Below, piece after piece: positions 1 through 8,690 of a stretch of 64,000 nt of DNA (position 1 is the first letter of the stretch; each line of letters starts with the position of its first letter). Under the pieces are notes generated by a model that saw nothing but the letters and a program-made list of their open reading frames with translations, searched no databases and was not told the DNA's origin. The translations under genes were made by a program, and so were the position numbers. Origin of the DNA: G963677085 sp963677085 (GTDB lineage: Bacteria > Planctomycetota > Planctomycetia > Pirellulales > Thermoguttaceae); assembly GCA_963677085.2 (NCBI GenBank), contig CAXXFH010000006.1, positions 744,001-808,000 on the forward strand. Direction: 5' to 3'.

Positions 1-158
1 ACGCCATGCGTCGGCACATCGAAGCCGCGTTGCATCGCAGTCGCGGACGCATTGAAGGCCCCTACGGCGCGGCGCAGAAGCTGGCCATTAATCCCCACAC
101 GCTTCGTGCCCGGATGCGCAAGCTGGACATCCGATGGCAGCAATTTCGTTCTGAGTGA
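1..158 (+). CDS. C-terminal end of a sigma-54-type transcriptional activator (5' end outside window)
   Basis: The window opens inside a reading frame (first complete codon at base 3) that ends at TGA 156-158. The visible residues include GPYGAAQKLAINPHTLRARM, the typical C-terminal Fis-type helix-turn-helix of FhlA/NtrC-like enhancer-binding proteins, where the consensus runs GPxGAAxLLGINPxTLRxRM. This domain binds upstream activator sites so that the missing AAA+ domain can open sigma-54 promoters. Only the last 50 or so residues are present, so sensory domain and target genes cannot be named. The next gene starts about 185 bases downstream on the same strand and need not be co-transcribed. 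Confidence 0.75.
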   Translation, partial: AMRRHIEAALHRSRGRIEGPYGAAQKLAINPHTLRARMRKLDIRWQQFRSE

Positions 159-342
159 TCCCTCGATGGATCGGGTGTCGTAGTCCCACTCGTTCCCGAA
201 CTTCTGCCTGCAAACCAGTAACGCTACCCACTGGGAATCAGAAAAACGCGACGAAACCGTGTGGCTTGCGTCGAGGGGCGGTTTCCAGTACACTGTGATA
301 TATCACACTTCGCCCGCTTTCACCTTTAGATGCCAACTACCC

Positions 343-1887
343 ATGGGATTGATCGACTGGACCGTGCTGGCTGCCTATCTGCTGGGTACTATTGCCCTGG
401 GCGCGATCTTCGCGCGCCGGCAGCACGATGCCGCAGACTACTTCGGCGGCGGTCGGGCGATGCCTACCTGGGCCGTGTCGTTGTCGATCGTGGCCACTTC
501 GTTAAGCGCCGGCACCTTCATCGGCGTGCCCGAGATCGCCTACCGCGGCGACTTGACCTACCTGATGATGTCGGTTGGTTCCACGCTAGGGGGCATCCTG
601 GCGGCCGTGATCCTCATTCCCCCGCTGTACCACGCCCGCACGATTACCATCTACGGTTACCTCGGCCAACGGTTCGGCGCCGGCGCGGTTACGGCCACCA
701 GCGTCGTGTTTTTGCTGGGTCAGTTGTTGGCCGCCGGGTCGCGGCTGTTCATCGCGGCCATCGCCGTGTCGTTCATGCTCTATGGCGACATTCTTATGGG
801 CCAACTCGTGGTGGCTATTGTCGTGCTCGGCGTGGTTGGCACAATCTATACGGCCGCCGGAGGCATCCGCGCTGTGATTTGGACCGACGTGGCCCAGTTG
901 ATCATCATGGGCGGGGCCGGAATGGTTTGCCTCTGGTTGCTCTGGTCGACGATTCCGATGCCGCTCGGCGAACTGCTTGAGACATTGCGTTCGGCCGACG
1001 GCGGGAGCAAGCTCACGTTGGTCGACACGAGCTTTGATTTCAGCAAGCCGTACACGCTCTGGGGTGCGGTGTTCGCCGTGGCCGTGTTGAACATGGCGCA
1101 ATACGGCGTGGACCACGACTTCGTGCAACGGATGCTCACCTGTAAGTCGGCATGGCGTGCGAGTTGGTCGCTGGTCGTGTCGCGGATCATCTCATTGCCC
1201 GTGGTGGTGCTTTATCTGGCGATTGGTCTTCTGCTGTGGATTTTTTACACGCGGCCCGATCTTCTTGGCGACGCGGCTGCGACCGAGATCCTGGAAGACA
1301 CTCGCAAGGTCTTCCCGCAATATCTCTTCAACCACTTGCCCCCGGGCCTGATCGGGTTGACGATGGCCGGGCTGTTTGCCGCGGCGATGAGCAGTTTCGA
1401 CTCGGCGGCCAACGCCATGGCCAGCTCGTTTATTTCCGACCTGTATTTGCCCTGGAAGCAACGGCAACCGGCCAACGCGGAAAGCCCGAGCGATGCCGCG
1501 GCCGAGCTAAAAGCCTCGCGTTGGGCCGTGGCCGTAATGGGCGGGTTGCTTACCGTGTTTGCCGCCGTGGCCGCATTGTTGCAGTCGTTGGGCGACCAGT
1601 CGCTGGTCGACTTTGCCCTTGGCGTACTGACCTTCGCCTACGCGGGCCTGTTGGGCGTCTTCCTTACGGCTGTGCTCACCCGACGTGGCAACGTATTGAG
1701 TGTGGTTGCGGCGCTCGTGGTCGGCGCCCTGGCGGTGCTTGCGGTGCAACCCTATATGCTGTCGCGATGGTCGATGGCCCTGTTTGGTTACTCGTGGCAG
1801 CTGGCTTGGCCTTGGTGGATGATCATCGGCGGCACAGCGGCATTTCTGACGTGTGCCGCACCCCGAGGCCGCAGACAAAGCCCGTAG
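343..1887 (+). CDS. Sodium:solute symporter (SSS family) membrane protein
   Basis: A 514-residue, very hydrophobic protein with about 13 predicted membrane spans, fitting the SSS/SLC5 family, which couples uptake of a small organic solute to sodium entry. Family-like stretches are the first helix with WTVLAAYLLGT, the segment SLSIVATSLSAGTFIGVPE in the helix 2 region, and the GLTMAGLFAAAMSSFDSAAN motif in the helix 8-9 region, where sodium-site serines lie. The ATG at 343 is preferred because the first helix follows directly; a frame-consistent upstream extension to 259 has no membrane or signal character. The substrate (sugar, amino acid, sialic acid or other) cannot be told. The stop codon lies in a dispersed repeat shared with the convergent gene. 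Confidence 0.85.
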   Translation: MGLIDWTVLAAYLLGTIALGAIFARRQHDAADYFGGGRAMPTWAVSLSIVATSLSAGTFIGVPEIAYRGDLTYLMMSVGSTLGGILAAVILIPPLYHARTITIYGYLGQRFGAGAVTATSVVFLLGQLLAAGSRLFIAAIAVSFMLYGDILMGQLVVAIVVLGVVGTIYTAAGGIRAVIWTDVAQLIIMGGAGMVCLWLLWSTIPMPLGELLETLRSADGGSKLTLVDTSFDFSKPYTLWGAVFAVAVLNMAQYGVDHDFVQRMLTCKSAWRASWSLVVSRIISLPVVVLYLAIGLLLWIFYTRPDLLGDAAATEILEDTRKVFPQYLFNHLPPGLIGLTMAGLFAAAMSSFDSAANAMASSFISDLYLPWKQRQPANAESPSDAAAELKASRWAVAVMGGLLTVFAAVAALLQSLGDQSLVDFALGVLTFAYAGLLGVFLTAVLTRRGNVLSVVAALVVGALAVLAVQPYMLSRWSMALFGYSWQLAWPWWMIIGGTAAFLTCAAPRGRRQSP

Positions 1888-1910
1888 ACTATGCTTCAGC
1901 ATGGCTCCGC
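1875..1910. repeat. Dispersed repeat R5, copy 1
   Basis: The motif GCCCGTAGRCTATGCTTC followed by a self-complementary CAGCATGG-type tail recurs at 5563-5590 and, inverted and slightly diverged, at 5797-5825. Here the repeat holds the stop codons of both convergent genes: TAG 1885-1887 on the plus strand and the complement of 1889-1891 on the minus strand. Confidence 0.6.
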
Positions 1911-2869
1911 AGGGCCGACCTTCTCGCGGCCCAGATCGACACCAAAACGCCCACGGCGAGGATTCCCGCGATGATGCCCAGCGACACCAAGTTGGGGATC
2001 GGGTAGTGGTGCGACAGAAGCATCTTCACGCCCACGTAGGCCAGCAGCACGACAAGGCTTATCTTCAGATACCGGAACTTTTCCATCATTCCGGCCAACG
2101 CGAAGTAGAGCGATCGAAGCCCCAGGATGGCGAATACGTTCGACGTGAAGACGAGAAACGGATCTCGTGTGATCGCGAAGACGGCCGGGATCGAGTCGAC
2201 GGCGAACATCACGTCGCTCGTTTCGACCAGAATCAGGGCCACCATCAAGGGCGTCATCGCTGTGCGGCCGTCGAGGGTGACGAAGAAATGGTTGCCCTCG
2301 AAGGTGTCGGTCACGGGAAAAAAACGCCGCACGAAGCGAACGGCCAGGTTTCGCTCCGGGGAGATCTGATCGTGCCGGGCTACTAGCATCTTGATTGCCG
2401 AGGCAATCAACAACAGGCCGAACACGTAGACGATCCAGTCGAATCGGGCGATCAGCACGGCGCCTGCCGCGATCATGACGCCACGAAGCACGACGGCGCC
2501 GAAGATACCCCAGAACAACACCCGATGCTGTTGAGCCGCAGGCACGCCGAAGTAGGCGAAGATCATGGCGATAACGAAGATGTTATCAACGGAGAGTGAT
2601 TTTTCAACCAAGTAACCAACGAAAAACTGCAAGGCCGCTTGATGACCCGTCAGGCGGTGCGAGGGGACACTGCTGAAGCCCAGGCTGTCTGATTCATACA
2701 GGAAGTAGACCAGTACGTTGAACGCCAACGCCAGGGCCACCCAGCCGACGGTCCAAAGCAGCGCCTCCCGGATGCCGATTGCGTGAGCCTTGCGGTGAAA
2801 CACGCCCAGGTCGAGCATCACCATCGCGAAGATGAACGCCAGGAAGCTGAGCCAGACGATGAGTGTCAT
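1889..2869 (-). CDS. TerC/Alx family integral membrane protein
   Basis: About 326 residues with nine or so membrane helices. Family-typical features are the N-terminal LDLGVFHRKAHAIGIREAL, the acidic motif SVDNIFVIAMIF and the second acidic motif ETSDVMFAVDSIPAVFAIT; the conserved aspartates are thought to bind metal. TerC/Alx proteins are linked to manganese export or to metalation of exported proteins, and in some bacteria to tellurite resistance. The start at 2869 puts the first helix right at the N-terminus; a nine-residue longer start at 2896 lies inside a perfect palindrome. The gene converges on the symporter with one base between the stop codons. Confidence 0.85.
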   Translation of the reverse strand: MTLIVWLSFLAFIFAMVMLDLGVFHRKAHAIGIREALLWTVGWVALALAFNVLVYFLYESDSLGFSSVPSHRLTGHQAALQFFVGYLVEKSLSVDNIFVIAMIFAYFGVPAAQQHRVLFWGIFGAVVLRGVMIAAGAVLIARFDWIVYVFGLLLIASAIKMLVARHDQISPERNLAVRFVRRFFPVTDTFEGNHFFVTLDGRTAMTPLMVALILVETSDVMFAVDSIPAVFAITRDPFLVFTSNVFAILGLRSLYFALAGMMEKFRYLKISLVVLLAYVGVKMLLSHHYPIPNLVSLGIIAGILAVGVLVSIWAARRSALRSHAEA

Positions 2870-2893
2870 GGGGGGGCTCGCCTGCGTGGAGTG

Positions 2894-2918
2894 CATTTGA
2901 CGGCAATGCCGTCAAATG
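2894..2918. promoter_or_regulatory. Perfect 12-bp inverted repeat in the TerC-like gene leader
   Basis: Arms CATTTGACGGCA and TGCCGTCAAATG are exactly complementary around one central base. The element lies 25-49 bases upstream of the chosen start and its left arm holds the alternative ATG. It could be an operator for a dimeric repressor or an RNA hairpin controlling translation; nothing in the window names the regulator. Confidence 0.4.
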
Positions 2919-2939
2919 AAAATGCGGACAGACTTGCGT

Positions 2940-3236
2940 TTAATTGGGAATCCAGATCTTCCGCGCTTCAACGACTTCGCAATGCGACGGCAGGTACAAC
3001 TGCGTGTCCGACTTGGTGAAGAACGCCAAGCCACGGTAGCTCGTGAGGTACTGGTGGTTGGTCGAGAAGAACCCGCCCGTGGCGTGGACCACCAGTGGCT
3101 CCTTATGGCGTTGGAGGATGGCGCCGAACTCATTGGGATCGACACGCACGATAACTCCCGAGGCCTTGGTCGCCTGGATAATGGCCGCCGCGGCTGCGGC
3201 ACTGCTAGCGCCGGCTGCTGGTGTACCGTAACTCAT
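2940..3236 (-). CDS. Small conserved-looking protein of unknown function
   Basis: A 98-residue soluble protein with an Ala-rich N-terminus, a central GVIVRVDPNEFGAILQRH segment and the C-terminal VVEARKIWIPN. The composition is globular, with no signal peptide, membrane helix or metal motif. It lies about 70 bases upstream of the TerC-like gene on the same strand, so the two may be co-transcribed, though the palindrome between them suggests separate control. The family is not recognised; the regular strand-like pattern (VIVRV, LVVHATGGFF, GLAFFTK, TQLYLP) suggests a small beta-rich fold. The codon pattern supports a real gene. Confidence 0.55.
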   Translation of the reverse strand: MSYGTPAAGASSAAAAAAIIQATKASGVIVRVDPNEFGAILQRHKEPLVVHATGGFFSTNHQYLTSYRGLAFFTKSDTQLYLPSHCEVVEARKIWIPN

Positions 3237-3412
3237 GGATTGGTCTCCGGGTGCTGAGGCTTGGTTAAGGGTATAAATGTGTCTTCGTCAAAACCGATCG
3301 TATCTGGGGCCTGAAAAACGGTAATGCCAAGCTGCTGCCGGTTGTTTTCACCTCCGCGGCAGCAAATACCTCGTGGGGTGGGCCTGGAGCTACCTCTGTA
3401 AATTATCCATAA

Positions 3413-3441
3413 TCGACACGGCTTTGTCCGCCGGTTATACT
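3413..3441 (+). promoter_or_regulatory. Candidate sigma-70-type promoter for the propeller/cytochrome gene
   Basis: TCGACA (one mismatch to TTGACA) at 3413-3418 and TATACT at 3436-3441 are separated by exactly 17 bases, about 140 bases upstream of the ATG at 3583. It is the best -35/-10 pair in this 345-bp gap. A hairpin with arms TGCTGCCG (3333-3340) and CGGCAGCA (3357-3364) lies upstream. Confidence 0.4.
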
Positions 3442-3582
3442 AAAATCTCGATCGAGGGGTCCGGCGACGTCCCGCAATCCCGCCCGTTGAGCCCCGGCCC
3501 TCGTCCAACGGTATCCGCTCCCGCCTGCCACCCCGGGGAGCGAAAACAACGTTTGCCCACCTGCTGCTGTAAGGAGTTCACG

Positions 3583-5526
3583 ATGACGCGGATCCGTTCC
3601 TTCTCCGCTCGGCTTTCAACGTTGCTTTCCCTCTCGCTGGTTGTTCTGGCTTCGGTTGCCGTGGCTGTACCGTCGCGGGCCGCCGAATATCTTGGGCCGG
3701 TCGATGTGGTGGCCACCCAAGACGGCAAGTCGCTATGGGTGGCCAACTACGACGCAGGACAACTGGCCATCGTCGATCCGGCATCCAACAAAGTAACCAA
3801 GACGATCGACCTGCCCGCACCGCCTACCGGATTGGTCCTCAGCGGCGACGGCGCCACCATGTACGTCACCTGCGCGGCGCCGAGGAGTGTCGTGTGTGCG
3901 ATCGACGTGGCCTCGGGCAACATCAAGGACCAGATTCCCGCCGGCCACACGGCCCGTGGTCCGGTCGTCTCGCCCGACGGCAGCAAGCTCTACGTCTGCA
4001 ACCGCTTTAACAACAACGTCTCGGTGATCGACTTGGCGACGAAGAAAGAGATTGCCAAGATCGCGTGCATTCGCGAGCCGTTCGCAGCGGCCATCACGCC
4101 CGATGGCAAGAGCGTTTATGTGATCAACCACCTGCCGCTCGATCAGGCCGACGCTTACGACGTGGCTTCCGAAGTGACCGTGATCGACACGGCCACCAAC
4201 AAGACCGAAGACATCCGGCTGCCCAACGGTAGCTCGGGCTTGCGCGACGTTTGCGTTTCGCCCGACGGGAAGTACGTTTACCTCACGCATATCCTGGCCC
4301 GATACCAGATGCCCACCACGCAGTTGGAACGCGGCTGGATGAATACCAACGCCCTGACAATTCTCGACGCAGCCAATCGGAAGTACGTTAACACGGTGTT
4401 GCTGGACGACGTGGATCTTGGCGCCGCCAACCCGTGGGGCGTGGCCTGCTCGGCCGACAGCAAGACGGTGGTCGTCAGCCACGCCGGTACCCACGAGGTA
4501 AGTATCATCGACGCCGAGGCGTTGTTGAAGAAACTGCTCGACATGCCAGCCAACAAAGAGGAAGCGGCCAAACGGGGAACACCGTCCGACGATCGGGGTG
4601 TTTACGCTTCGGCCACGGCTGAGGATGTACCCAACGACCTGGCCTTCCTCGTCGACCTGCGACGGCGTCAGCGGCTCAACCCGGGCTGGTGGTATCAGCC
4701 GGTCGATCCCAACAAGCTGCAACTGAAGGGTCCCCGCGGCCTGTGCATCGTGGGCAACAAGGCCTACGTGGCGGTTTACTTTAGCGACCTGCTGGCCGCT
4801 GTCGATCTGCAGCCCAAGCCGGGCTTCTCGGTGACGAACATCGCCCTGGGACCGCAGCCGAAGATGAGCGGCCAGCGTCGGGGCGAGATGCTCTTTGCCG
4901 ATGCCGAGCTTTGCTTCCAGCACTGGCAGAGTTGTACGAGCTGTCATCCCGACGCCCGGGTGGATGCGTTGAACTGGGACCTGATGAACGATGGCCTGGG
5001 CAACCCGAAAAACGCCCGCAGCATGTTGTTGGCCCACCAGACCCCGCCGTCGATGGCTTCCGGTGTGCGAGGCAACGCCGAAGAAGGCGTTCGAGCGGGC
5101 ATCACCCACATCCAGTTCGCCGTCCGTCCGGAAGAGGATTCCGTGGCGATCGACGAGTATCTCAAATCGCTTCAGCCGGTGCCCAGTCCTTACTTGGTCG
5201 ACGGCAAGCTTAGCGCCGCGGCTGAACGGGGCAAACAACTTTTCCACTCGGAAAAGCTTAACTGCGTGAAGTGTCATCCGGAGCCGCTGTACACCGACAT
5301 GAAGATGCACAACGTCCACAGCCGCGGCCAATTCGACCGCCGCGACACGTTCGACACGCCGACGCTGGTCGAATGCTGGCGAACGGCGCCTTACATGCAC
5401 GACGGCCAGTACACGACGATGAAGGAAGTCTTCACGCAAGGCAAGCACGGCAAACTCGGCGGCGACGTCGAAGGCCTCACCGACGAGCAACTCAACGATC
5501 TGGTCGAGTTCGTGCTGTCGTTGTAG
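3583..5526 (+). CDS. Exported YVTN-type beta-propeller protein with two heme c sites
   Basis: A 647-residue secreted protein. The ATG at 3583 is chosen because AAGGAG precedes it by seven bases and a classic signal peptide (basic start, LLSLSLVVLASVAVAV core, cleavage near SRAA) follows. Residues of about 30-430 form YVTN/NHL-like propeller blades (SPDGSKLYVCNRFNNNVSVID, SPDGKYVYLTHIL). The C-terminal part has two CxxCH heme-attachment motifs, CTSCH near residue 451 and CVKCH near residue 561, in a layout like di-heme cytochrome c peroxidase/MauG relatives, ending DGQYTTMKEVF. It probably acts in periplasmic electron transfer or oxidation; the substrate is unknown. Such propeller-cytochrome fusions are common in planctomycetes. 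Confidence 0.85.
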   Translation: MTRIRSFSARLSTLLSLSLVVLASVAVAVPSRAAEYLGPVDVVATQDGKSLWVANYDAGQLAIVDPASNKVTKTIDLPAPPTGLVLSGDGATMYVTCAAPRSVVCAIDVASGNIKDQIPAGHTARGPVVSPDGSKLYVCNRFNNNVSVIDLATKKEIAKIACIREPFAAAITPDGKSVYVINHLPLDQADAYDVASEVTVIDTATNKTEDIRLPNGSSGLRDVCVSPDGKYVYLTHILARYQMPTTQLERGWMNTNALTILDAANRKYVNTVLLDDVDLGAANPWGVACSADSKTVVVSHAGTHEVSIIDAEALLKKLLDMPANKEEAAKRGTPSDDRGVYASATAEDVPNDLAFLVDLRRRQRLNPGWWYQPVDPNKLQLKGPRGLCIVGNKAYVAVYFSDLLAAVDLQPKPGFSVTNIALGPQPKMSGQRRGEMLFADAELCFQHWQSCTSCHPDARVDALNWDLMNDGLGNPKNARSMLLAHQTPPSMASGVRGNAEEGVRAGITHIQFAVRPEEDSVAIDEYLKSLQPVPSPYLVDGKLSAAAERGKQLFHSEKLNCVKCHPEPLYTDMKMHNVHSRGQFDRRDTFDTPTLVECWRTAPYMHDGQYTTMKEVFTQGKHGKLGGDVEGLTDEQLNDLVEFVLSL

Positions 5527-5562
5527 AGGAGGGGCTAGAGACGAGGAATTAGGTGCGAGGCC

Positions 5563-5825
5563 CGTAGGCTATGCTTCGGCACGGCTGATACTGTCCTCTC
5601 GTTTCGTAGCGCATTTGCATGCTCCTGGTTCCCAAGCTCCGGCTTGGCGACCCACCTTGAGCGAAAGAGGCTGTTTATTGGCAGCGGCAGAATCCGTGCT
5701 CGCGAAGCCGAACGTCTCGATTTTTCGAAAAAAGTCAGAGCAGGGGCCCGTGCAAGTCTTTTACGCCAGCCCCTGATCTCTGTCCCCTGCGGCCCCAGCC
5801 ACGCCATGCTGAAGCGTAGCCTACC
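5563..5825. repeat. Intergenic repeat cluster: R5 copies 2 and 3 around an R6 hairpin
   Basis: The 424-bp gap between 5527 and 5950 has no convincing gene. R5 copies lie at 5563-5590 and, inverted, at 5797-5825. Between them, 5624-5650 is an R6 element (CTGGTTCCCAAGCTC, then a near-complementary GGCTTGG arm), related to 56963-56995. Open frames across the gap have repeat-like rather than coding composition. Confidence 0.55.
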
Positions 5826-5950
5826 CGCCTACTCGATTCTGCCCTTTACTTGCCTTCCGAGGGTCGCTATCTTTCGCGCGAATCGTGGGAAGGTATGCGC
5901 CGTTGCTGAGCGGCGTCTCGCTCAGGATGCTTCAAAAAAGGGTGGACGAC

Positions 5951-7483
5951 ATGGATGGTCTCCGGCTCGTGGCGAAAACGTTCTTACCGGCAGCGATTGC
6001 AGCACTGGCCGTGGCGACCGGCTGCAATCGGGCGACCGACTCCGCATCCCAACCGCCGGCCGTCGCACCGATCGTGGTAGAACACTCGCCACCCACGGCC
6101 GAACGGCCAGCACCTCCTCGGGCGGATTTCGTCGCATTGTCATCCGAGCCGTGGTTTCCTAGTTCGCAGCAGGCCCCATCGCACGATACGCTTGGCTCGC
6201 CGTTCGCCTCGCCCGAATCACGGGTTCCCAATCCGAAGTCTGACATTCCCAACCCGAACTCGAAAAATTCTTCCGACGTCGTTCCCGTAACCTACCTTGC
6301 CCCCGACGCGAGGTTGCAGGCAAGCCGGGAGCCGGTGACGTTGGCCTGTGTTGGTTCGCCGGAAGCGTTGCACCAGGCGATTATTGCCAGCGGTGAATTT
6401 CTCGTCGGCGTTTGCGAGCCCGACGGCCGATTCGTGTATCGCGTGAATCTCGATCCGCAGGTAACGCCTAAGCCGAAGTACAATATCCTTCGCCACGCCG
6501 GCACGATTTACGCTCTGGGGATGATCGACCGCTGTCACCCCAACCCGGCCGTGCGCGACGTAATGTTGCGTGCCGCAGAGTGGATGAAACGCACGTCGTT
6601 GCAGCCGGTGCCCAATGAAGCCGGGTTGCTGGCCATTTGGTCGTATCCGGAGATCAACGGTTCGGACGATCCGGCTTGCGCCAAGCTGGGCGGCACCGGC
6701 TTGGGGTTGGTTGCTCTGATGAGTGTCGAGCGGTTTGCGCCCGGTGCTACGCCACTTGAGCAACTTCGCGCGTTGGGACGGTTTCTCGTTTCCATGCAGC
6801 GCGACGACGGCAGTTTCTACTCCAAGTACATACCGGAACACGGCGGGCGCGACGGTCGTTGGGAGTCGCTCTATTACCCGGGCGAAGCCGCGCTGGGGTT
6901 GTTGATGCTCGACGAACGCGATCCGTCGCCCATCTGGCGCGAAACGGCCGCCAAGACGTTGTTGTACCTGGCCCGAAGCCGTCGCGATAGGATCACTGTC
7001 GAGCCCGATCACTGGATCCTGTTGGCCACGGCCCGATTGCTTGCCCAGGCACCCGAAACGCTTTCGCCCCCGCAGCGGCAGGCCACGTTGCGACATGCCG
7101 TACAGATCTGCGAAAGCATGTTAACCTATCGTCCTCGCTACGCGACCCACTTCGAAGCCGAAGGCTGTCTGACGCCTGACAGCCGCACCTGTCCCACGGC
7201 GACGCGGTTGGAAGGGTTGACCGCCGCGCTGACCTTTTTGCCCGAGGAGCAGGTCGCCCTGCGCCAGCAAATCCGAACGGCCGTAGACCGCGGCATCACG
7301 TTTCTCGAACACTCCCAAATCCGCACGGGACCCTATCGCGGCGGCATGCCGCGAGAATCGTTGACGCTCAAGCCGGACGGCAGTTTTCATTTCGCCAACG
7401 AACGCTCGGGCGAGATTCGCATCGACTACATACAACACGCCGTCAGCGCGATGATCCAATACGACGAGCTAACGCAACGTTGA
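5951..7483 (+). CDS. Putative lipoprotein with an alpha/alpha-toroid (terpenoid-cyclase-like) domain
   Basis: A 510-residue protein. The ATG at 5951 gives a signal sequence with a lipobox-like ending (ALAVATGC), so the mature N-terminal cysteine may be lipidated. Residues 25-110 are Pro/Ser-rich linker. From about residue 130 on, repeated helical pairs such as IYALGMIDR, LAIWSYPEI, LGLVALMS, MQRDDGSFYSKY and YYPGEAALGLLML resemble the (alpha/alpha)6 toroid fold of prenyltransferase/squalene cyclase and glycan-processing proteins. No catalytic DxDD motif was seen, so a binding or glycan-related role is more likely than terpene cyclisation. It is flanked by repeat-rich gaps and looks monocistronic. 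Confidence 0.65.
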   Translation: MDGLRLVAKTFLPAAIAALAVATGCNRATDSASQPPAVAPIVVEHSPPTAERPAPPRADFVALSSEPWFPSSQQAPSHDTLGSPFASPESRVPNPKSDIPNPNSKNSSDVVPVTYLAPDARLQASREPVTLACVGSPEALHQAIIASGEFLVGVCEPDGRFVYRVNLDPQVTPKPKYNILRHAGTIYALGMIDRCHPNPAVRDVMLRAAEWMKRTSLQPVPNEAGLLAIWSYPEINGSDDPACAKLGGTGLGLVALMSVERFAPGATPLEQLRALGRFLVSMQRDDGSFYSKYIPEHGGRDGRWESLYYPGEAALGLLMLDERDPSPIWRETAAKTLLYLARSRRDRITVEPDHWILLATARLLAQAPETLSPPQRQATLRHAVQICESMLTYRPRYATHFEAEGCLTPDSRTCPTATRLEGLTAALTFLPEEQVALRQQIRTAVDRGITFLEHSQIRTGPYRGGMPRESLTLKPDGSFHFANERSGEIRIDYIQHAVSAMIQYDELTQR

Positions 7484-7518
7484 ACGCCTTGTCAATCGCG
7501 CGACCACGTCACGACAAG

Positions 7519-7600
7519 CCCGGGGGCTGCAACTCCCGGGACCGCGCGAGCATGCAGCCCCTCACCCCCGGTCCCTCTCCCCAGAGGGACGAGGGGAGGA
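7519..7600. repeat. R3 and R4 palindromic repeats in the intergenic gap
   Basis: An R3-type palindrome (CCCGGGGGC, short loop, CTCCCGGG) spans 7519-7540 and is followed by the R4 motif CTCACCCCCGGTCCCTCTCC with a partly complementary GAGGGACGAGGGG arm. R3 relatives lie at 8567, 26140 and 51061; an R4 relative lies at 57061. The plus-strand upstream gene could use them as a transcription stop. Confidence 0.55.
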
Positions 7601-7618
7601 AGTTATCAAACCACGCTG

Positions 7619-8296
7619 TTAAACTCCCAGCAGTTCGGCCAGTGCTGCGAGAGAAGGCACTTCGTAGGTCGGCTCGGCCTCGTCGTCGCGGATCCACCCC
7701 GGGCGTTTCACCCAAGCCGTCTTCATGCCCAACGACAGGGCCGGTCGCTGATCGTACTTAAACCCGAACGCGCAATGCAGGAACCGATCGGCCGGCCGGT
7801 CGAATCGTCGCAGGGCTTCTTCGAAATGGGCCGTACGCGGCTTGTAGCTCTGTACCTGTTCGGCCGTGACCAGTACGTCGAACTTCACCCGCATTTGGGC
7901 AATGCTTTGCGTGAGCAGGATGTCGTCGATGTTCGAGAGAATTCCTAGCCGATACTTCTTCCGCAGTCGGGCAAGGGCGTCGGACGTGTCGGCAAACGGG
8001 GGCCAACTGCCGATGTGGTTGCCCAACGCGTCGGCCTCGAACTCTGTAAGCGCGATGCCCTGGCGGCGAAAGGTTTCGGCCAGGCTGTCGTGAAGGATTT
8101 CGCGGTATTTACGCCACGGCCCGGCGAGCATCTCGAATTGGATGGCTTCCCACTCGGTGAGCAACTGATCCACGGTGGCGGTCAACACGTGCGTCTCGCG
8201 AAGGGCCCCGAGCACAGCACGAATGCCCGACTCCCAGTCGATCAACGTTCCGTAGCAATCGAAAGTGAGGATTTCTACATCGGGTGCCGCGGGCAT
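7619..8296 (-). CDS. HAD-superfamily hydrolase, type II haloacid dehalogenase-like
   Basis: A 225-residue cytoplasmic protein. Motif I FDCYGTLIDWE near the N-terminus supplies the nucleophilic aspartate, LGILSNIDD is motif II, the lysine in QSYKPRTAHF is motif III, and the region FGFKYDQRPALSLGMKTAWV corresponds to the acidic motif IV area, where the usual DxxxD pattern is less clear. Family members hydrolyse haloacids or phosphate esters through an aspartyl-enzyme intermediate. The start at 8296 is favoured by AAGGAGGT seven bases upstream. It is divergent from the metalloprotease-like gene. Phosphatase activity on a small metabolite is at least as likely as dehalogenation. Confidence 0.8.
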   Translation of the reverse strand: MPAAPDVEILTFDCYGTLIDWESGIRAVLGALRETHVLTATVDQLLTEWEAIQFEMLAGPWRKYREILHDSLAETFRRQGIALTEFEADALGNHIGSWPPFADTSDALARLRKKYRLGILSNIDDILLTQSIAQMRVKFDVLVTAEQVQSYKPRTAHFEEALRRFDRPADRFLHCAFGFKYDQRPALSLGMKTAWVKRPGWIRDDEAEPTYEVPSLAALAELLGV

Positions 8297-8566
8297 GGTC
8301 ACACCTCCTTCGTCTACGGGTTAGAAACGTCGATTCGAGCCGGGGGTACACAAGGCACCCGCGGGCAGCGTACAATAAAGCGTAAGGAGTTTACGCGGCG
8401 GCGGCAAGCAGTATCGTGTGCCGACTCCCAAGAAAACCGACGGTGTCCCGGCATTTGCCTTCGATAACGGGGGACTGCGTAGCAGCGGGACGGCGATGGC
8501 GGAGAGGAGAAATCGCGTTTTGCAGAGTGTTTTTGAACATCACGCTGAATGTGCAGCGGCGCCAAG

Positions 8567-8588
8567 CCCAGGGGTTGCAACCCCTGGG
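8567..8588. repeat. R3 palindrome, perfect copy
   Basis: Arms CCCAGGGGTTG and CAACCCCTGGG form a 22-base perfect palindrome in the 394-bp gap between the HAD gene and the next gene. The rest of the gap holds no recognisable gene; an open frame through it toward 8691 is coloured by the repeat and lacks signal-peptide character. Confidence 0.6.
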
Positions 8589-8690
8589 GCCGGGCAAACA
8601 ATCGGTTGGGTCGTCGATCCGGGCGTCAGGCGTCCGTGCCGAGCACTGCTCGTAAGACGCTTCAATTACCACAAAGCGTGGGGCTATGGG

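Noticed and set aside
3733..5490. Long minus-strand open frame of 585 codons opposite the propeller/cytochrome gene
   Set aside because: It is the complement of a clear gene with signal peptide and CxxCH motifs; its own composition is His/Arg/Val-rich with no family pattern. It results from high G+C codon use.
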